From: Roseimicrobium sp. ORNL1
GTDB taxonomy: Bacteria; Verrucomicrobiota; Verrucomicrobiia; Verrucomicrobiales; Verrucomicrobiaceae
DNA: 64,000 nt
NCBI RefSeq assembly: GCF_011044495.1
Contig: NZ_CP049143.1
Span: 7,812,001-7,876,000 of the forward strand
Direction of reading: 5' to 3'
A program made the translations under genes and the position numbers. How positions within the stretch are numbered: position 1 is the stretch's first letter; every line of letters begins with the position of its first letter. Below, in pieces: positions 46,273-56,161 of this stretch. The notes beneath the pieces are model-generated. The model saw only the letters and a list, made by a program, of their open reading frames with translations. It was not told where the DNA came from and ran no database searches.

Positions 46273-47514
46273 ATGCCTCCCTCATTCAGAGAAAGTATAC
46301 GTCTCCTGCCAGTCTCCTACTGGGTGCTGATGGGGGCCACATTCGTCACCAGGTTCGGTGTGTTCGTGGTGCCCTTCCTGACGTGGGTGATGACCAAGCG
46401 TGGCTTCACGCCGATCCAGGCAGGGTGGACCGTGGCGGCCTACTCCGCGGGCAGCTTTTGCGCGTCCCTGGTAGGCGGCTGGGTGGCAGACCGCTTTGGC
46501 AGAAATGTGACGATGGCTGCCGCTGGCCTCCTGGGCGCGGCGTGCATGCTGTTGCTCTCGCAGGCGGAGCAGTTGCACTGGCTGGTGCTGCTCACGCTGC
46601 TGGCGGGATTCACTGGTGAAGCCGGCGGACCAGCGAGCGTGGCGCTGGTGCAGGACATTGTGCCGAGCGAGCACCGGCTGGCGGCGTTTGCCGTGCAGCG
46701 CTTCGTGGTGAACCTGGCGTGGGCCTTCGGACCGGCCGTGGCTGGTTTTGTCGTAGAGCGGTCCATCTTCTGGCTGTTCGCCGGGGATGCGATCTCGAGC
46801 GCCTTCTTTGGCGTGGTGGCATTGTTCTTCCTGCCCCGGGGGACGCGTTCCTGCCGGCATACCAGCGGGTGGAGCCACGCGCTGGCGTCCATTCGGGGGA
46901 ATCGCCCCTTCCTCGTGCTGTTCATCTCGTGCGTGGCCGTGGCGTTCATGTTCCGGCAGACGAACACGACCTTCACCCTGCACTTCGAGAAGAGTGGGAA
47001 TCCGGCATCCCTGCTGGGTTACGTGCTCGCGATCAATGGCGTGATGATCTGCCTGATGGAAATGCCGCTGGCTTCACACACGCGGTGGATGCCGGTGCGG
47101 AATGCCATCGCGGTGGGTTATGCGGGCATGGCCCTGAGTTTCCTGGTGTTTCTCTTCGGCAACAGCGTGACGGCATTCATGGTCTGCATGGTGATCTTCA
47201 CCACAGGCGAGATGATGGCTTTCTCCCGGCAGCAGGCGTATGCAGCCAGCCTGTCTCCTGAGGACATGCGGGGACGGTACAGCGGCTTCCTGGGCCTGGC
47301 GTGGAGCATTGGAAACATCACCGCGTCGGTGGGCGCCATGGCTCTCTACCAGTGGAAGCCGGATGCCGTGTGGGTGATAACTGCAGCGGTGGGGATGCTC
47401 GCGGCTCTGGTGCTGGTGAAGGCTTCGGTGGCGCGTGGCCCGAGCAAGTTGATGCCCGAGGTGCACAAAGAGCCGAAGTCCCCTGTGCAAGCGGAGGAGG
47501 TCGTGTCACGTTGA
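46273..47514 (+). CDS. MFS transporter
   Basis: 413 residues from the ATG at 46273, with 12 hydrophobic segments. The MFS motif A appears as GGWVADRFGRNVTM in the loop after TM2, and the second half has GYAGMALSFLVFLFG and SRQQAYAASLSPEDMRGRYSG. The latter resembles a loop motif of drug-efflux and sugar transporters. The substrate is unknown. It is preceded by the terminator that may act as an attenuator, and the three-module gene follows 6 bases after its stop. Confidence 0.9.
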   Translation: MPPSFRESIRLLPVSYWVLMGATFVTRFGVFVVPFLTWVMTKRGFTPIQAGWTVAAYSAGSFCASLVGGWVADRFGRNVTMAAAGLLGAACMLLLSQAEQLHWLVLLTLLAGFTGEAGGPASVALVQDIVPSEHRLAAFAVQRFVVNLAWAFGPAVAGFVVERSIFWLFAGDAISSAFFGVVALFFLPRGTRSCRHTSGWSHALASIRGNRPFLVLFISCVAVAFMFRQTNTTFTLHFEKSGNPASLLGYVLAINGVMICLMEMPLASHTRWMPVRNAIAVGYAGMALSFLVFLFGNSVTAFMVCMVIFTTGEMMAFSRQQAYAASLSPEDMRGRYSGFLGLAWSIGNITASVGAMALYQWKPDAVWVITAAVGMLAALVLVKASVARGPSKLMPEVHKEPKSPVQAEEVVSR

Positions 47515-47520
47515 TAGCGC

Positions 47521-50500
47521 ATGCACCGCTTCCTCAGCTTTGCCCCGTGCCTGGGCGCCATGTTGCTTCTCATGGTGTCCCGGGCAGCCGCCCAGTATCC
47601 CGGCGACTTGTGGGAGGCGGCGACCCCGGAAAGCCTGGGCGTGGACAAGGCGAAGCTGGCGCAGGCGCGTGACTATGCGCTCACGGGAGAGGGCTCCGGG
47701 CGCATCATCTATCGAGGAAAGGTGATCATGGAGTGGGGCGATCCGAAGGCGATGTATGATCTGAAGTCCTCCTCCAAGGGGATCGGCGTCACGTTGCTCG
47801 GCATCGCCATGAAGGATGGCAAGGCGCACCTGGATGATCTCGCAAAGGAACATCACCCCGACTTCGGCGTGCCGCCCGAGGAGAACAGGCAGCAAGGTTG
47901 GACGGACAAGGTGACGCTGCGCATGCTGGCGAACCAGACGGCGGGCTTTGCGAAGAAGGGCGGGTATGAGCCGCTGCTTTTCGAGCCGGGAACGAAGTGG
48001 CACTACAGCGACGGCGGACCCAATTGGCTCGCGGAATGCCTGACGTTTGCTTATGGACGTGACCTCGATGCCTTGATGTGGGAGCGTGTGTTCACGCCCA
48101 TCGGCATCAAGCAGGGAGACATCCGCTGGCGCACGCATGCCTACCGGCCGAAGGAGCTCAACGGAGTGCCGAGGCGCGAGTTTGGCTCCGGCTTCACGGC
48201 GAATGTGCAGGCCATGGCGCGCATCGGATATCTTTATCTGCGCGATGGAAAATGGAATGGAGAGGAGATCCTGCCGAAGGAATTCATCAAGGCGATCCGT
48301 CAGCCTGATCCAAGTCTGGCAGACTTGCCGCAGCATGATCCGGAACTTCATGAGCTGGCGCCGAAACACTATTCCATGCTGTGGTGGAACAATGTCGACG
48401 GAAGCATTCCGTATCTTCCCAAAGATGCCTGCTGGACGTGGGGCTTCATGGACAGCCTTATTGTGGTGGTGCCCAGCCAGGATCTGGTGGTGGTACGAGC
48501 GGGGAAAGAGTGGGCACGCAAGGATGGTGACGCGCACTATGAACCACTGAAGCCATTTCTCGGCGTCATCGCATCCGCATTTCCAAACGCACGAAGCGAA
48601 ACCAAGACTGACAAGCAGGCTGCAGCGCCGATGTCGACGCCAGCACCCTCGCCCTATCCATGCAGCACTGTCATCAAGGGGCTAAAGTGGGCACCGGTGG
48701 AAGCGATCCGACGCAGTGCCAAAGGCAGCGATAACTGGCCCATGACCTGGGCAGATGATGACGCCCAGTACACCGCATATGGTGATGGGAATGGCTTTGA
48801 GCCCTTCGTGCCGCAGAAGCTGAGCATGGGATTTGCGAAGATCACGGGCGGAGCAGGCGGTATCACGGGAGTTAATGTGCGCTCGGCGAGTGGTGAGACA
48901 TTCGGACATGGTCCCACGGGTAAGAAGGCCAGTGGCATGCTGTGCGTGGATGGGGTGGTCTACCTGTGGGCACGCAACGCGGGCAATGCGCAGCTTGCGT
49001 GGTCAGAAGATCATGGCGCGACCTGGCAGTGGAGCGACTGGAAATTCACCACCAGTTTCGGTTGCCCGACCTTCCTAAACTTTGGGAAGAACTATGCCGG
49101 TGCACGAGATGAATTTGTTTACGTGTATTCGCACGATGCCGACTCTGCGTACAATGTTGCAGATGGCGTGGTGCTCGCACGCGCTCCGAAGTCGAAGCTG
49201 CGCGAGCAGAGTGCGTGGGAGTTTTTCGCAGGCGTGAATCCGGACGGAAGTCCACGCTGGAGCGCGGAGGTGAAGGAGAGGCAGCCGATGCTCAAGCATC
49301 CGGGCAAGGCCTACCGCAGCAGCGTCTCCTACCATGCGCCAACGAAGCGTTATCTTCTGGTGCAACCCCTCGCGAGCGAGGAAGCCCGCGACAACACGGG
49401 TCGATTGGATGTGCGATTCTCGGGAGGGCTTGCTGTGTTCGATGCACCGGAGCCCTGGGGTCCGTGGACCACGGTGTATTACCAGCCCACGTGGGACACG
49501 GGACCGGGAGACTCTGCGAGTTTCCCGGCAAAGTGGATGAATGGCGATGGTCGTACCTTGCACCTGGTCTTCTCCGGCAATGACAGTTTCTCCGTGCGCA
49601 AAGCCACGCTGGAACTCGAAGAGCCGAAGCCAGTGTGGACCAGGGGCGCTGTCGCTTCCGTGAATCCGCTGGCGACAGAAGCAGGCATGAATGCCTTGAA
49701 ACGTGGCGGGAACGCGGTGGATGCGGCGATTGCCACGGCCGTGACACTGGGTGTGGTGGATGGACACAACAGTGGATTGGGCGGCGGGTGCTTCGTGCTT
49801 ATTCGCGCAATGGATGGGCTGGTGACTGCCATTGATGCCCGGGAGACTGCACCCGCACTGGCCACTCGGGACATGTACCTGCGTGATGGGAAAGTGGATG
49901 ATGAAGCCAGCAAGACGGGCGCCCTCGCCCCGGCTACACCCGGAGCCCTGGCGGGTTATGCACTTGCGCTGGAGAAGCACGGGAAGCTGAGTCTTGCCGA
50001 TATCCTGCTGCCTGCTGCGAAGCTCGCGGAAGAGGGCTTCCCCATTGATGCAGTCTATGCGCGCAAGCTGGAGTCTGCGAAGGATGACCTCGCGAAGTTT
50101 CCGGCATCCAAGGCGCTTTTCTTCAAGGAAGACGGAAGTCTTTTGAAGGAAGGGGATCTGCTGAAGCAACCGGATCTGGCACGCACATTGAGGGCCGTCG
50201 CGGAGCATGGTATCGATTGGTTCTATCGCGGAGAGCTGGCTGAGAAGGTCGATGCCTGGATGAAGGAGAATGGTGGCGTGCTGCGGAAGGAGGACTTTGC
50301 CAAGTACGAAGCGAAGCTGCGCGTTCCGTTGCGCACCGGTTATCGTGGTTATGAAATCCTCGGCTTCCCTCCACCGAGTAGCGGTGGAGTGCATGTCGCG
50401 CAGATTCTTCAAATGCTGGAGACATTCGACCTCGCCGGCAAATCACCCGTGGATCGTCAGCATCTCATCGCGGAGGCCATGAAGCTTGCTTTCGCGGATC

Positions 50501-51258
50501 GGGCACACTGGCTCGGAGATCCGGACTTTGCCAAGGTGCCACGTGGTCTCATCAGCAAGGAATACACGGCGGCTCTGGCGGCCAAGATTGATCCGTTAAA
50601 GGCCACCGCTGTGCCCTCTCACGGAGAACCTCCCAAGGCACAGGAGGACATCTTCGGCGATACGCTCAAACACACGACTCATCTCTCCGCAGCGGATGCG
50701 GAAGGCAACTGGGTGGCGCTCACGCAGACGGTGAATACTGGTTTTGGCAGCAAGGTGATTGTCCCCGGCACGGGCGTGATTCTGAATAATGAGATGGATG
50801 ACTTCGCTGTGGCGCCGGGAGTGCCGAACGCCTTCAAGCTGGTGGGTGCAGAAGCAAATGCCATCGCACCGGGAAAGAGACCGCTCAGCAGCATGAGTCC
50901 CACGATTGTGCTGGAGGGTGATGGCGGTGATCCCATCCTCAGCATTGGAGCCGCGGGAGGTCCCACGATCATTTCCCAAACGCTTCAGAATCTGGTGAAC
51001 ATCCTCGATCTGAAGATGAGTGTGAATGATGCCATCGCCGCGCCCCGCCTGCACCATCAGTGGTCGCCGGACGAGCTGCGGGTGGAGAAGGGATTGGGAG
51101 AGGAAGTTATCAAGGCGCTGCGCGAGCGGGGGCACACGGTCAAGGAATCGAGCGGCGTCGGCATCGGCGTGAGCCAGGGCGTGATGTGGGACAAGGAGAC
51201 AAAGTCCTTCCGCGCCGCGCATGATCCTCGCGTGCCTGGAAAGGCGGATGGGTGGTAG
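47521..51258 (+). CDS. secreted three-module protein: serine hydrolase, propeller-like middle, gamma-glutamyltranspeptidase
   Basis: 1245 residues with an N-terminal signal (to about AAAQ25). Module 1 (26-355) is a class C beta-lactamase-type serine hydrolase: SxxK at Ser83/Lys86 (LKSSSKG), YSD at 162-164, and late VVVPSQDLVVVRAG. Module 2 (about 375-705) is a sialidase- or DUF4185-like beta region with DGVVYLWARNAGNAQLAWSEDHGATWQW, carrying an Asp-box-like motif. Module 3 (707-1245) is a complete GGT: RGAVASVNPLATEAGMNALKRGGNAVDAA, GHNSGLGGGCF, PPSSGGVHVAQ, and the processing and catalytic Thr1052 in HTTHLSAADAEGN. GGT hydrolyses gamma-glutamyl bonds, such as in glutathione or poly-gamma-glutamate. 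No frameshift or internal stop is seen across the joins. Confidence 0.88.
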   Translation: MHRFLSFAPCLGAMLLLMVSRAAAQYPGDLWEAATPESLGVDKAKLAQARDYALTGEGSGRIIYRGKVIMEWGDPKAMYDLKSSSKGIGVTLLGIAMKDGKAHLDDLAKEHHPDFGVPPEENRQQGWTDKVTLRMLANQTAGFAKKGGYEPLLFEPGTKWHYSDGGPNWLAECLTFAYGRDLDALMWERVFTPIGIKQGDIRWRTHAYRPKELNGVPRREFGSGFTANVQAMARIGYLYLRDGKWNGEEILPKEFIKAIRQPDPSLADLPQHDPELHELAPKHYSMLWWNNVDGSIPYLPKDACWTWGFMDSLIVVVPSQDLVVVRAGKEWARKDGDAHYEPLKPFLGVIASAFPNARSETKTDKQAAAPMSTPAPSPYPCSTVIKGLKWAPVEAIRRSAKGSDNWPMTWADDDAQYTAYGDGNGFEPFVPQKLSMGFAKITGGAGGITGVNVRSASGETFGHGPTGKKASGMLCVDGVVYLWARNAGNAQLAWSEDHGATWQWSDWKFTTSFGCPTFLNFGKNYAGARDEFVYVYSHDADSAYNVADGVVLARAPKSKLREQSAWEFFAGVNPDGSPRWSAEVKERQPMLKHPGKAYRSSVSYHAPTKRYLLVQPLASEEARDNTGRLDVRFSGGLAVFDAPEPWGPWTTVYYQPTWDTGPGDSASFPAKWMNGDGRTLHLVFSGNDSFSVRKATLELEEPKPVWTRGAVASVNPLATEAGMNALKRGGNAVDAAIATAVTLGVVDGHNSGLGGGCFVLIRAMDGLVTAIDARETAPALATRDMYLRDGKVDDEASKTGALAPATPGALAGYALALEKHGKLSLADILLPAAKLAEEGFPIDAVYARKLESAKDDLAKFPASKALFFKEDGSLLKEGDLLKQPDLARTLRAVAEHGIDWFYRGELAEKVDAWMKENGGVLRKEDFAKYEAKLRVPLRTGYRGYEILGFPPPSSGGVHVAQILQMLETFDLAGKSPVDRQHLIAEAMKLAFADRAHWLGDPDFAKVPRGLISKEYTAALAAKIDPLKATAVPSHGEPPKAQEDIFGDTLKHTTHLSAADAEGNWVALTQTVNTGFGSKVIVPGTGVILNNEMDDFAVAPGVPNAFKLVGAEANAIAPGKRPLSSMSPTIVLEGDGGDPILSIGAAGGPTIISQTLQNLVNILDLKMSVNDAIAAPRLHHQWSPDELRVEKGLGEEVIKALRERGHTVKESSGVGIGVSQGVMWDKETKSFRAAHDPRVPGKADGW

Positions 51259-51382
51259 GAGGGGAAGAAAGGGAGGGAGGCAACAGGCACAGAGGCGCAA
51301 AGTGGGGACGGCGATGCGGAGTGCCGAATGATGGGAGTGATTGACGAGGTGTGCTGAGAGGCTGAGGCTGCTTTCCCCAACC

Positions 51383-52327
51383 ATGCCCAAAGGATCCAAG
51401 CCGCCGCTTGCCACGCCGCCCCACACGGCGAGGGACTGGCTGCAGCTGCACCTGGTGATTCTCGCATGGGGATTCACCGCGATTCTGGGCAAGCTCATCA
51501 GCTTGCCGCCGGTGGAGGTGGTGGTGTGGCGCACCGCACTCGCGGTGGTGGGGTTGGCGATCTTTGCGCGCATGAAGGGCGCTACGTTGCGCATTCCTGC
51601 ACACGTCATTGTGAAGTTGATGGGCATCGGCGTGCTCGTCGGAGCGCACTGGATGCTGTTCTTCCTCTCGGTGCGACTGAGCAATGTCTCTGTGTGCATG
51701 GCGGCCCTGCCAACCATCATGCTGTGGTGCACCCTCATCGAACCGCTGGTGGAACGTGGTCGGCGTATCAGCCTGCTGGAACTGGGCATGGGCGCCCTCA
51801 TGGTCGGTGCGGTGTGGCTCATCTTCAGTGTTGAGTTCAGCCATTGGGCGGGATTTGCCGCAGGACTCGCTGCAGCATTCACCGGCGCGGTGTTCGCGGT
51901 GTTGAACAAGGTGCTCGTCGCACGCCAGCACTATGCGGTGGTCTCGTGCTATCAGATGGCTGGCGCCAGTGTCTTTTCCATCGTGGTCCTGCCATTCTTC
52001 GCGGACAAAGGAGCCTGGCTGCACTGGCCTTCGGGGGACGATGTCCTGTACTTGCTGGTGCTTTCGCAAGTATGCACGGTGGGAGCTTATGCAGCCTACA
52101 TGGACGTGCTGCGCCGCATGTCCGTCTTCACCATCAATGTGGCCTACAACCTGGAGCCGGTGTACGGCATCGTGCTCGCGGCTCTCTTCTTCGGCAACAC
52201 CGAGCAGATGAGCGCAGGCTTCTACATCGGAGCGGGCATCATCCTCGGGGCAGTAGTCACCCTTCCCTGGTTGCAGCGGGTTCGGCGTCGGAAACGTGCG
52301 GGGTTTGGAGAGATGGCGGGGATGTGA
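51383..52327 (+). CDS. EamA/DMT-family transporter
   Basis: 314 residues from the ATG at 51383 with ten hydrophobic segments in two EamA repeats: LHLVILAWGFTAILGKLIS to VWLIFSVEF, and WAGFAAGLAAAFTGAVFAVLNKVL to IGAGIILGAVVTLPW. The family exports amino acids or nucleotide metabolites; the substrate is unknown. It stands 124 bases after the three-module gene. Confidence 0.9.
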   Translation: MPKGSKPPLATPPHTARDWLQLHLVILAWGFTAILGKLISLPPVEVVVWRTALAVVGLAIFARMKGATLRIPAHVIVKLMGIGVLVGAHWMLFFLSVRLSNVSVCMAALPTIMLWCTLIEPLVERGRRISLLELGMGALMVGAVWLIFSVEFSHWAGFAAGLAAAFTGAVFAVLNKVLVARQHYAVVSCYQMAGASVFSIVVLPFFADKGAWLHWPSGDDVLYLLVLSQVCTVGAYAAYMDVLRRMSVFTINVAYNLEPVYGIVLAALFFGNTEQMSAGFYIGAGIILGAVVTLPWLQRVRRRKRAGFGEMAGM

Positions 52328-52390
52328 TGTGACGATCGGCTGCCAGGTGAATCTTGGAAAGCACGGCACGGTTGCGACGTTGAGACAGCC

Positions 52391-53803
52391 ATGTTCTCGC
52401 GTGCCTTGCTGTTTGTGACTCTCGGGGTGTTTTTTGCCACTGCCGGCTTCTCTGCCGGGTCGGATGCGAAAGCCGAACGTCCCAACATCCTTTTCATCAT
52501 CAGCGATGATCAGGGCTGGCCGGACCTGGGATGCGTCGGCAGCAAGCCGCTCATCACGCCGAATCTGGATCGACTGGCGGCGGAAGGCGTGCGCGCCACG
52601 AACTTCTACGCCACCTGGCCTGCTTGCACGCCCTCGCGTGGCAGCGTGCTCACGGGGCGCTATCCGCAACGCAACGGCCTCTACGACATGGTGCGCAATG
52701 ATCTGGTGAACTATGGCCATCGTTACGGCGCGGAAGAGTATGCAGTCTCGCCCGAGATGACGCTGGGTCTGGACCCAAAGGAAATCACGAGTGGAGATGT
52801 GCTCACCAAGGCGGGCTATCACTGCGGCGTGGTGGGGAAGTGGGACATGGGGCAGGCGAAGCGCTACCTGCCGTTGCAGCGCGGGTTCCAGTTCTTCTAC
52901 GGCCATGGAAACAATGGCATCGACTACTACACGCATGAAAGATACGGAGTGCCCAGCCTCTTCCGTGGGAATGATCGAACCGAAGCGGACAAAGGGAAGT
53001 ATGTCACGGACGTGTTCGGACGCGAAGCACTGAGGTTCATCAGTGAGTCGGGAGACAAGCCTTTCTTCCTGCATCTCGCATTCAACGCCCCGCATGGCGC
53101 CTCCTCGTACAATGATGATTCGCAGGATCCGAAGGCGAAGGAAGGTGTGCAGGCGCCGGAGAAATACATCGCCATGTACCGGGGCAAAGTGGACAAGAAA
53201 ATCGAGCGTTACTGCGGTGCAGTCACCTGCATGGACGATGCCATCGGTGAAGTACTGAAGAAGCTGAAGGAAACTGCCAAGGACAAGAACACGCTGATCA
53301 TCTTCATGTCGGACAATGGTGGCAGCGGTAATGGAGGCAATGCTCCGCTCAAAGGCAGCAAGAGCACCATGTGGGAAGGCGGCCTGCGCGTGCCCTTCAT
53401 CGCCTGGTGGCCAGGCCACTTGCCTGCGGGCAAAGTGACGGATGAATTCCTCACGGGATTGGAAATACTTCCCACCCTTCTCGTCGCCTCAGGCGCGAAG
53501 ACACCGGAAGGAGTGAAGCTGGATGGCTTCGACATGCTGCCCGTGCTGCGTGGCGAGAGGAAATCACCACGCGAGGCCATGTTCTGGCAGCGACGCGGCG
53601 ACAAGGCGGCACGCGTGGGGAACTGGAAGTGGCTGGACAGCGAGAAAGGGAAAGGCCTGTATGACCTCAGCAGTGACCTGGGTGAGAAGAACGATCTCTC
53701 AGAAGAGAAGCCTGAAGTTCTGAAGATGATGCAGGACCGTTTTGCAGCATGGCGGAAGGAGATGGATGAGAGCGAGCCGCGCGGGCCGTTCCGGGACTAC
53801 TAG
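52391..53803 (+). CDS. secreted arylsulfatase-type sulfatase (1)
   Basis: Hydrolyses sulfate esters, probably on polysaccharides outside the cell. 470 residues with a signal peptide (MFSRALLFVTLGVFFATAGF). The first metal site is PNILFIISDDQGWPD, and the formylglycine site is Cys79 in ACTPSRGSVLTG (C-x-P-S-R), to be oxidised by a formylglycine-generating enzyme not present in the window. Late motifs are VVGKWDMG and MSDNGGSGN. It is one of two sulfatase genes 148 bases apart. Confidence 0.94.
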   Translation: MFSRALLFVTLGVFFATAGFSAGSDAKAERPNILFIISDDQGWPDLGCVGSKPLITPNLDRLAAEGVRATNFYATWPACTPSRGSVLTGRYPQRNGLYDMVRNDLVNYGHRYGAEEYAVSPEMTLGLDPKEITSGDVLTKAGYHCGVVGKWDMGQAKRYLPLQRGFQFFYGHGNNGIDYYTHERYGVPSLFRGNDRTEADKGKYVTDVFGREALRFISESGDKPFFLHLAFNAPHGASSYNDDSQDPKAKEGVQAPEKYIAMYRGKVDKKIERYCGAVTCMDDAIGEVLKKLKETAKDKNTLIIFMSDNGGSGNGGNAPLKGSKSTMWEGGLRVPFIAWWPGHLPAGKVTDEFLTGLEILPTLLVASGAKTPEGVKLDGFDMLPVLRGERKSPREAMFWQRRGDKAARVGNWKWLDSEKGKGLYDLSSDLGEKNDLSEEKPEVLKMMQDRFAAWRKEMDESEPRGPFRDY

Positions 53804-53951
53804 TGGTTGGGGGAGCAGCGCCAGCACGATGATGCAGAGCGTCTGAATGTTGTGTCCGGCATGCATGTCACCGTCGTGACATACTGTTTGTGCATCTCCT
53901 GTTTTATTGTGCAGGAAGATGTGATTAAGTGAGTCGTTAACCAGCGACCGT

Positions 53952-55319
53952 ATGAAACTGCCGCACCTCCGACATTACCTTGTCCAGTTGTTGTTGTCGT
54001 GTCTCCTGGCGGTTGGCATCCCGGTGCCTGTGCGGGCGGCGGACCGACCCAACATCATCTTCATCCTGGCGGATGACCTCGCGCAGGGGGATCTGGGATG
54101 CTACGGGCAGAAGTTGATCAAGACGCCGAACCTGGATCGCCTGGCAACAGAGGGGACACGGTTCACTCAGGCGTACTCGGGCACCAGTGTCTGCGCACCG
54201 TCGCGCAGTTCGCTGATGACGGGTCTGCACATGGGGCACTGCCCGATTCGGGCGAACCGTGAAATTGGAAAGGAAGGACAGATGCCACTGCCAGCGGGCA
54301 CGGTGACCGTGGCGCAAATCTTGAAGGATGCCGGCTACGCCACCGCCTGCGTGGGGAAGTGGGGCATGGGCATGTTCAACACCAGCGGCAGTCCGCTGAA
54401 GCTGGGGTTCGAACATTTCTTCGGCTACAACTGCCAGCGTCACGCACACAGCTATTTTCCCACGTATCTCTACAATGATGACCAGAAGTTTTCTCTGGAC
54501 GGGAAAACCTACGCACAGGAAGTGATCGCCCGTGATGCAGAGCGGTGGGTGGCTTCGCAAAAGAGTCGTCCGTTCTTCCTCTTCTATGCGATCACACTTC
54601 CACACGCGAAGTTTGAGATCGACAGCCTCGGCGAGTACGCCCAGCAGGAAAAGTGGACCAAGCAGCAGCAGACCTACGCTGCAATGGTCTCGCGCCTGGA
54701 CAGTGATGTGGGCCGGCTGATGACGACGCTGAAGGCGCTCAATATCGAGAACAAGACCCTGGTGATCGTCGCGGGGGACAATGGTTCCTCCTTCGCGCCA
54801 GATTCTGAGATTGGAAAACTCTTCGACCAGAACATGGGCGGCAAGCTGCGCGGCTATAAACGTTCCCTCTATGAGGGTGGTCTGCGTCAGGCGGCGATCG
54901 TTCGCTGGCCCGGTGTCATTCCCGCTGACAAAGTCAGCGACGAGCCGTGGGCTTTTTGGGATTTCCTGCCAACGGCTGCGGAACTGGCCGGCGCCGACCT
55001 TCCGCAGGGCTACAAAACAGATGGCAATTCTCTGGTGTCGATGTTGAAGGGCGGCGAAGCTCCGCACCGCGAGTACTTCTACTGGGAGCTGCACGAAGGC
55101 CCCTCCATCCAGGCGCTGCGTTTTGATAATTGGAAGGCGGTGCGTAATGGACCGGGAAAGGCCCTCGAGCTCTATGATCTGAGTGCCGACGAAAAGGAAT
55201 CCAAGGACCTCGCCAAGGAGAAGCCTGATGTCGTGGCACAAGCCGAGGGCATGATGAGTGCGGCGCGCGTGGACTCACCGGATTTCACGATGAAGGATGC
55301 GAAGGGGAAGAAGAAATAG
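53952..55319 (+). CDS. secreted arylsulfatase-type sulfatase (2)
   Basis: 455 residues with a signal peptide (to VPVRAA30). Metal site PNIIFILADDLAQGD; formylglycine precursor Cys81 in SVCAPSRSSLMTG; later GKWGMGMFNTSG and VAGDNGSSF. It belongs to the same class as the preceding protein but differs in the first half, suggesting a distinct sulfate-ester target. A lysine-rich tail (DAKGKKK) ends the protein. An AT-rich 148-base stretch precedes it and may hold its own promoter. Confidence 0.94.
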   Translation: MKLPHLRHYLVQLLLSCLLAVGIPVPVRAADRPNIIFILADDLAQGDLGCYGQKLIKTPNLDRLATEGTRFTQAYSGTSVCAPSRSSLMTGLHMGHCPIRANREIGKEGQMPLPAGTVTVAQILKDAGYATACVGKWGMGMFNTSGSPLKLGFEHFFGYNCQRHAHSYFPTYLYNDDQKFSLDGKTYAQEVIARDAERWVASQKSRPFFLFYAITLPHAKFEIDSLGEYAQQEKWTKQQQTYAAMVSRLDSDVGRLMTTLKALNIENKTLVIVAGDNGSSFAPDSEIGKLFDQNMGGKLRGYKRSLYEGGLRQAAIVRWPGVIPADKVSDEPWAFWDFLPTAAELAGADLPQGYKTDGNSLVSMLKGGEAPHREYFYWELHEGPSIQALRFDNWKAVRNGPGKALELYDLSADEKESKDLAKEKPDVVAQAEGMMSAARVDSPDFTMKDAKGKKK

Positions 55320-55354
55320 CAGTGGGTATCCAAGGGGGGCTGGGATAATTCATC

Positions 55355-56131
55355 ATGCGCATTCATATCCTGAGTGATCTCCATCAGGAGTTTGGCGAGA
55401 GCGATGTGCCAGAGGTGGCATGTGATGCAGTCATCCTTGCGGGTGACGTTTCCACCAAGCTGAATGGGCTGAAGTGGATCCGCAGGCGCTTTCCCTCCGT
55501 GCCCGTGATCTACCTCTGCGGAAATCACGAGTTCTACGGGGATAAGCTGCCGAGCATCACGGAGAAGTTACGGCTCGAGTGCCGGGGCACGAACATTCAC
55601 TTCCTCGAGAATGATGCCGTGGAGCTTGGCGGCTACTGGTTCTTTGGCTGCACATTGTGGACGGACATGGCCCTGCAAGGTGACTGGCTCGACGGAGCGG
55701 TGGAAGCCAGCAGTGTGATGAACGACTACAAGCGCGTGAGAAACTCCGCGAAGGGATATAAGCATCTCACACCGCGGGATACGAGGGCGTTGCATATCGC
55801 ATCGCTGGAGGCCATGAGCGGGTTCTTGGAAGCACATGATGCGGAGAAGTCCGTGGTGGTGACCCATCATGCGCCATCGATTCTTTCCCTGCCGGAGCAC
55901 AGGCGCGCCGAGCTGATCAGTTGCGCTTACGCCTCGCACTTGGATGATTTCATTCTCAAGCACGAGCCCCTGCTCTGGATTCACGGGCACATTCATCATA
56001 GCAACGACTACCGCATCGGGCGCACACGGGTGTTGGCGAATCCGAGGGCTTATCCAGACGGTCCCAACCAACACTTCAACCCAGCACTTGTGCTGGACTT
56101 GCAGGATCTGCGTTCAGAAAGGTTGTCTTGA
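55355..56131 (+). CDS. metallophosphoesterase
   Basis: 258 residues of the calcineurin-like fold: MRIHILSDLHQEFGE (metal site 1), VILAGDVSTK, YLCGNHEFYGDK, VVTHHAPS, and WIHGHIHHSNDY. All five metal-ligand blocks are present. No signal peptide, so it is cytoplasmic. The substrate is unknown; such proteins often resemble phosphodiesterases acting on nucleotides. A G-rich stretch upstream (aaggggggc) may serve as ribosome site. Confidence 0.9.
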   Translation: MRIHILSDLHQEFGESDVPEVACDAVILAGDVSTKLNGLKWIRRRFPSVPVIYLCGNHEFYGDKLPSITEKLRLECRGTNIHFLENDAVELGGYWFFGCTLWTDMALQGDWLDGAVEASSVMNDYKRVRNSAKGYKHLTPRDTRALHIASLEAMSGFLEAHDAEKSVVVTHHAPSILSLPEHRRAELISCAYASHLDDFILKHEPLLWIHGHIHHSNDYRIGRTRVLANPRAYPDGPNQHFNPALVLDLQDLRSERLS

Positions 56132-56161
56132 TTCAGCAAGGGTGTTGATTGCGCGCCCCCA

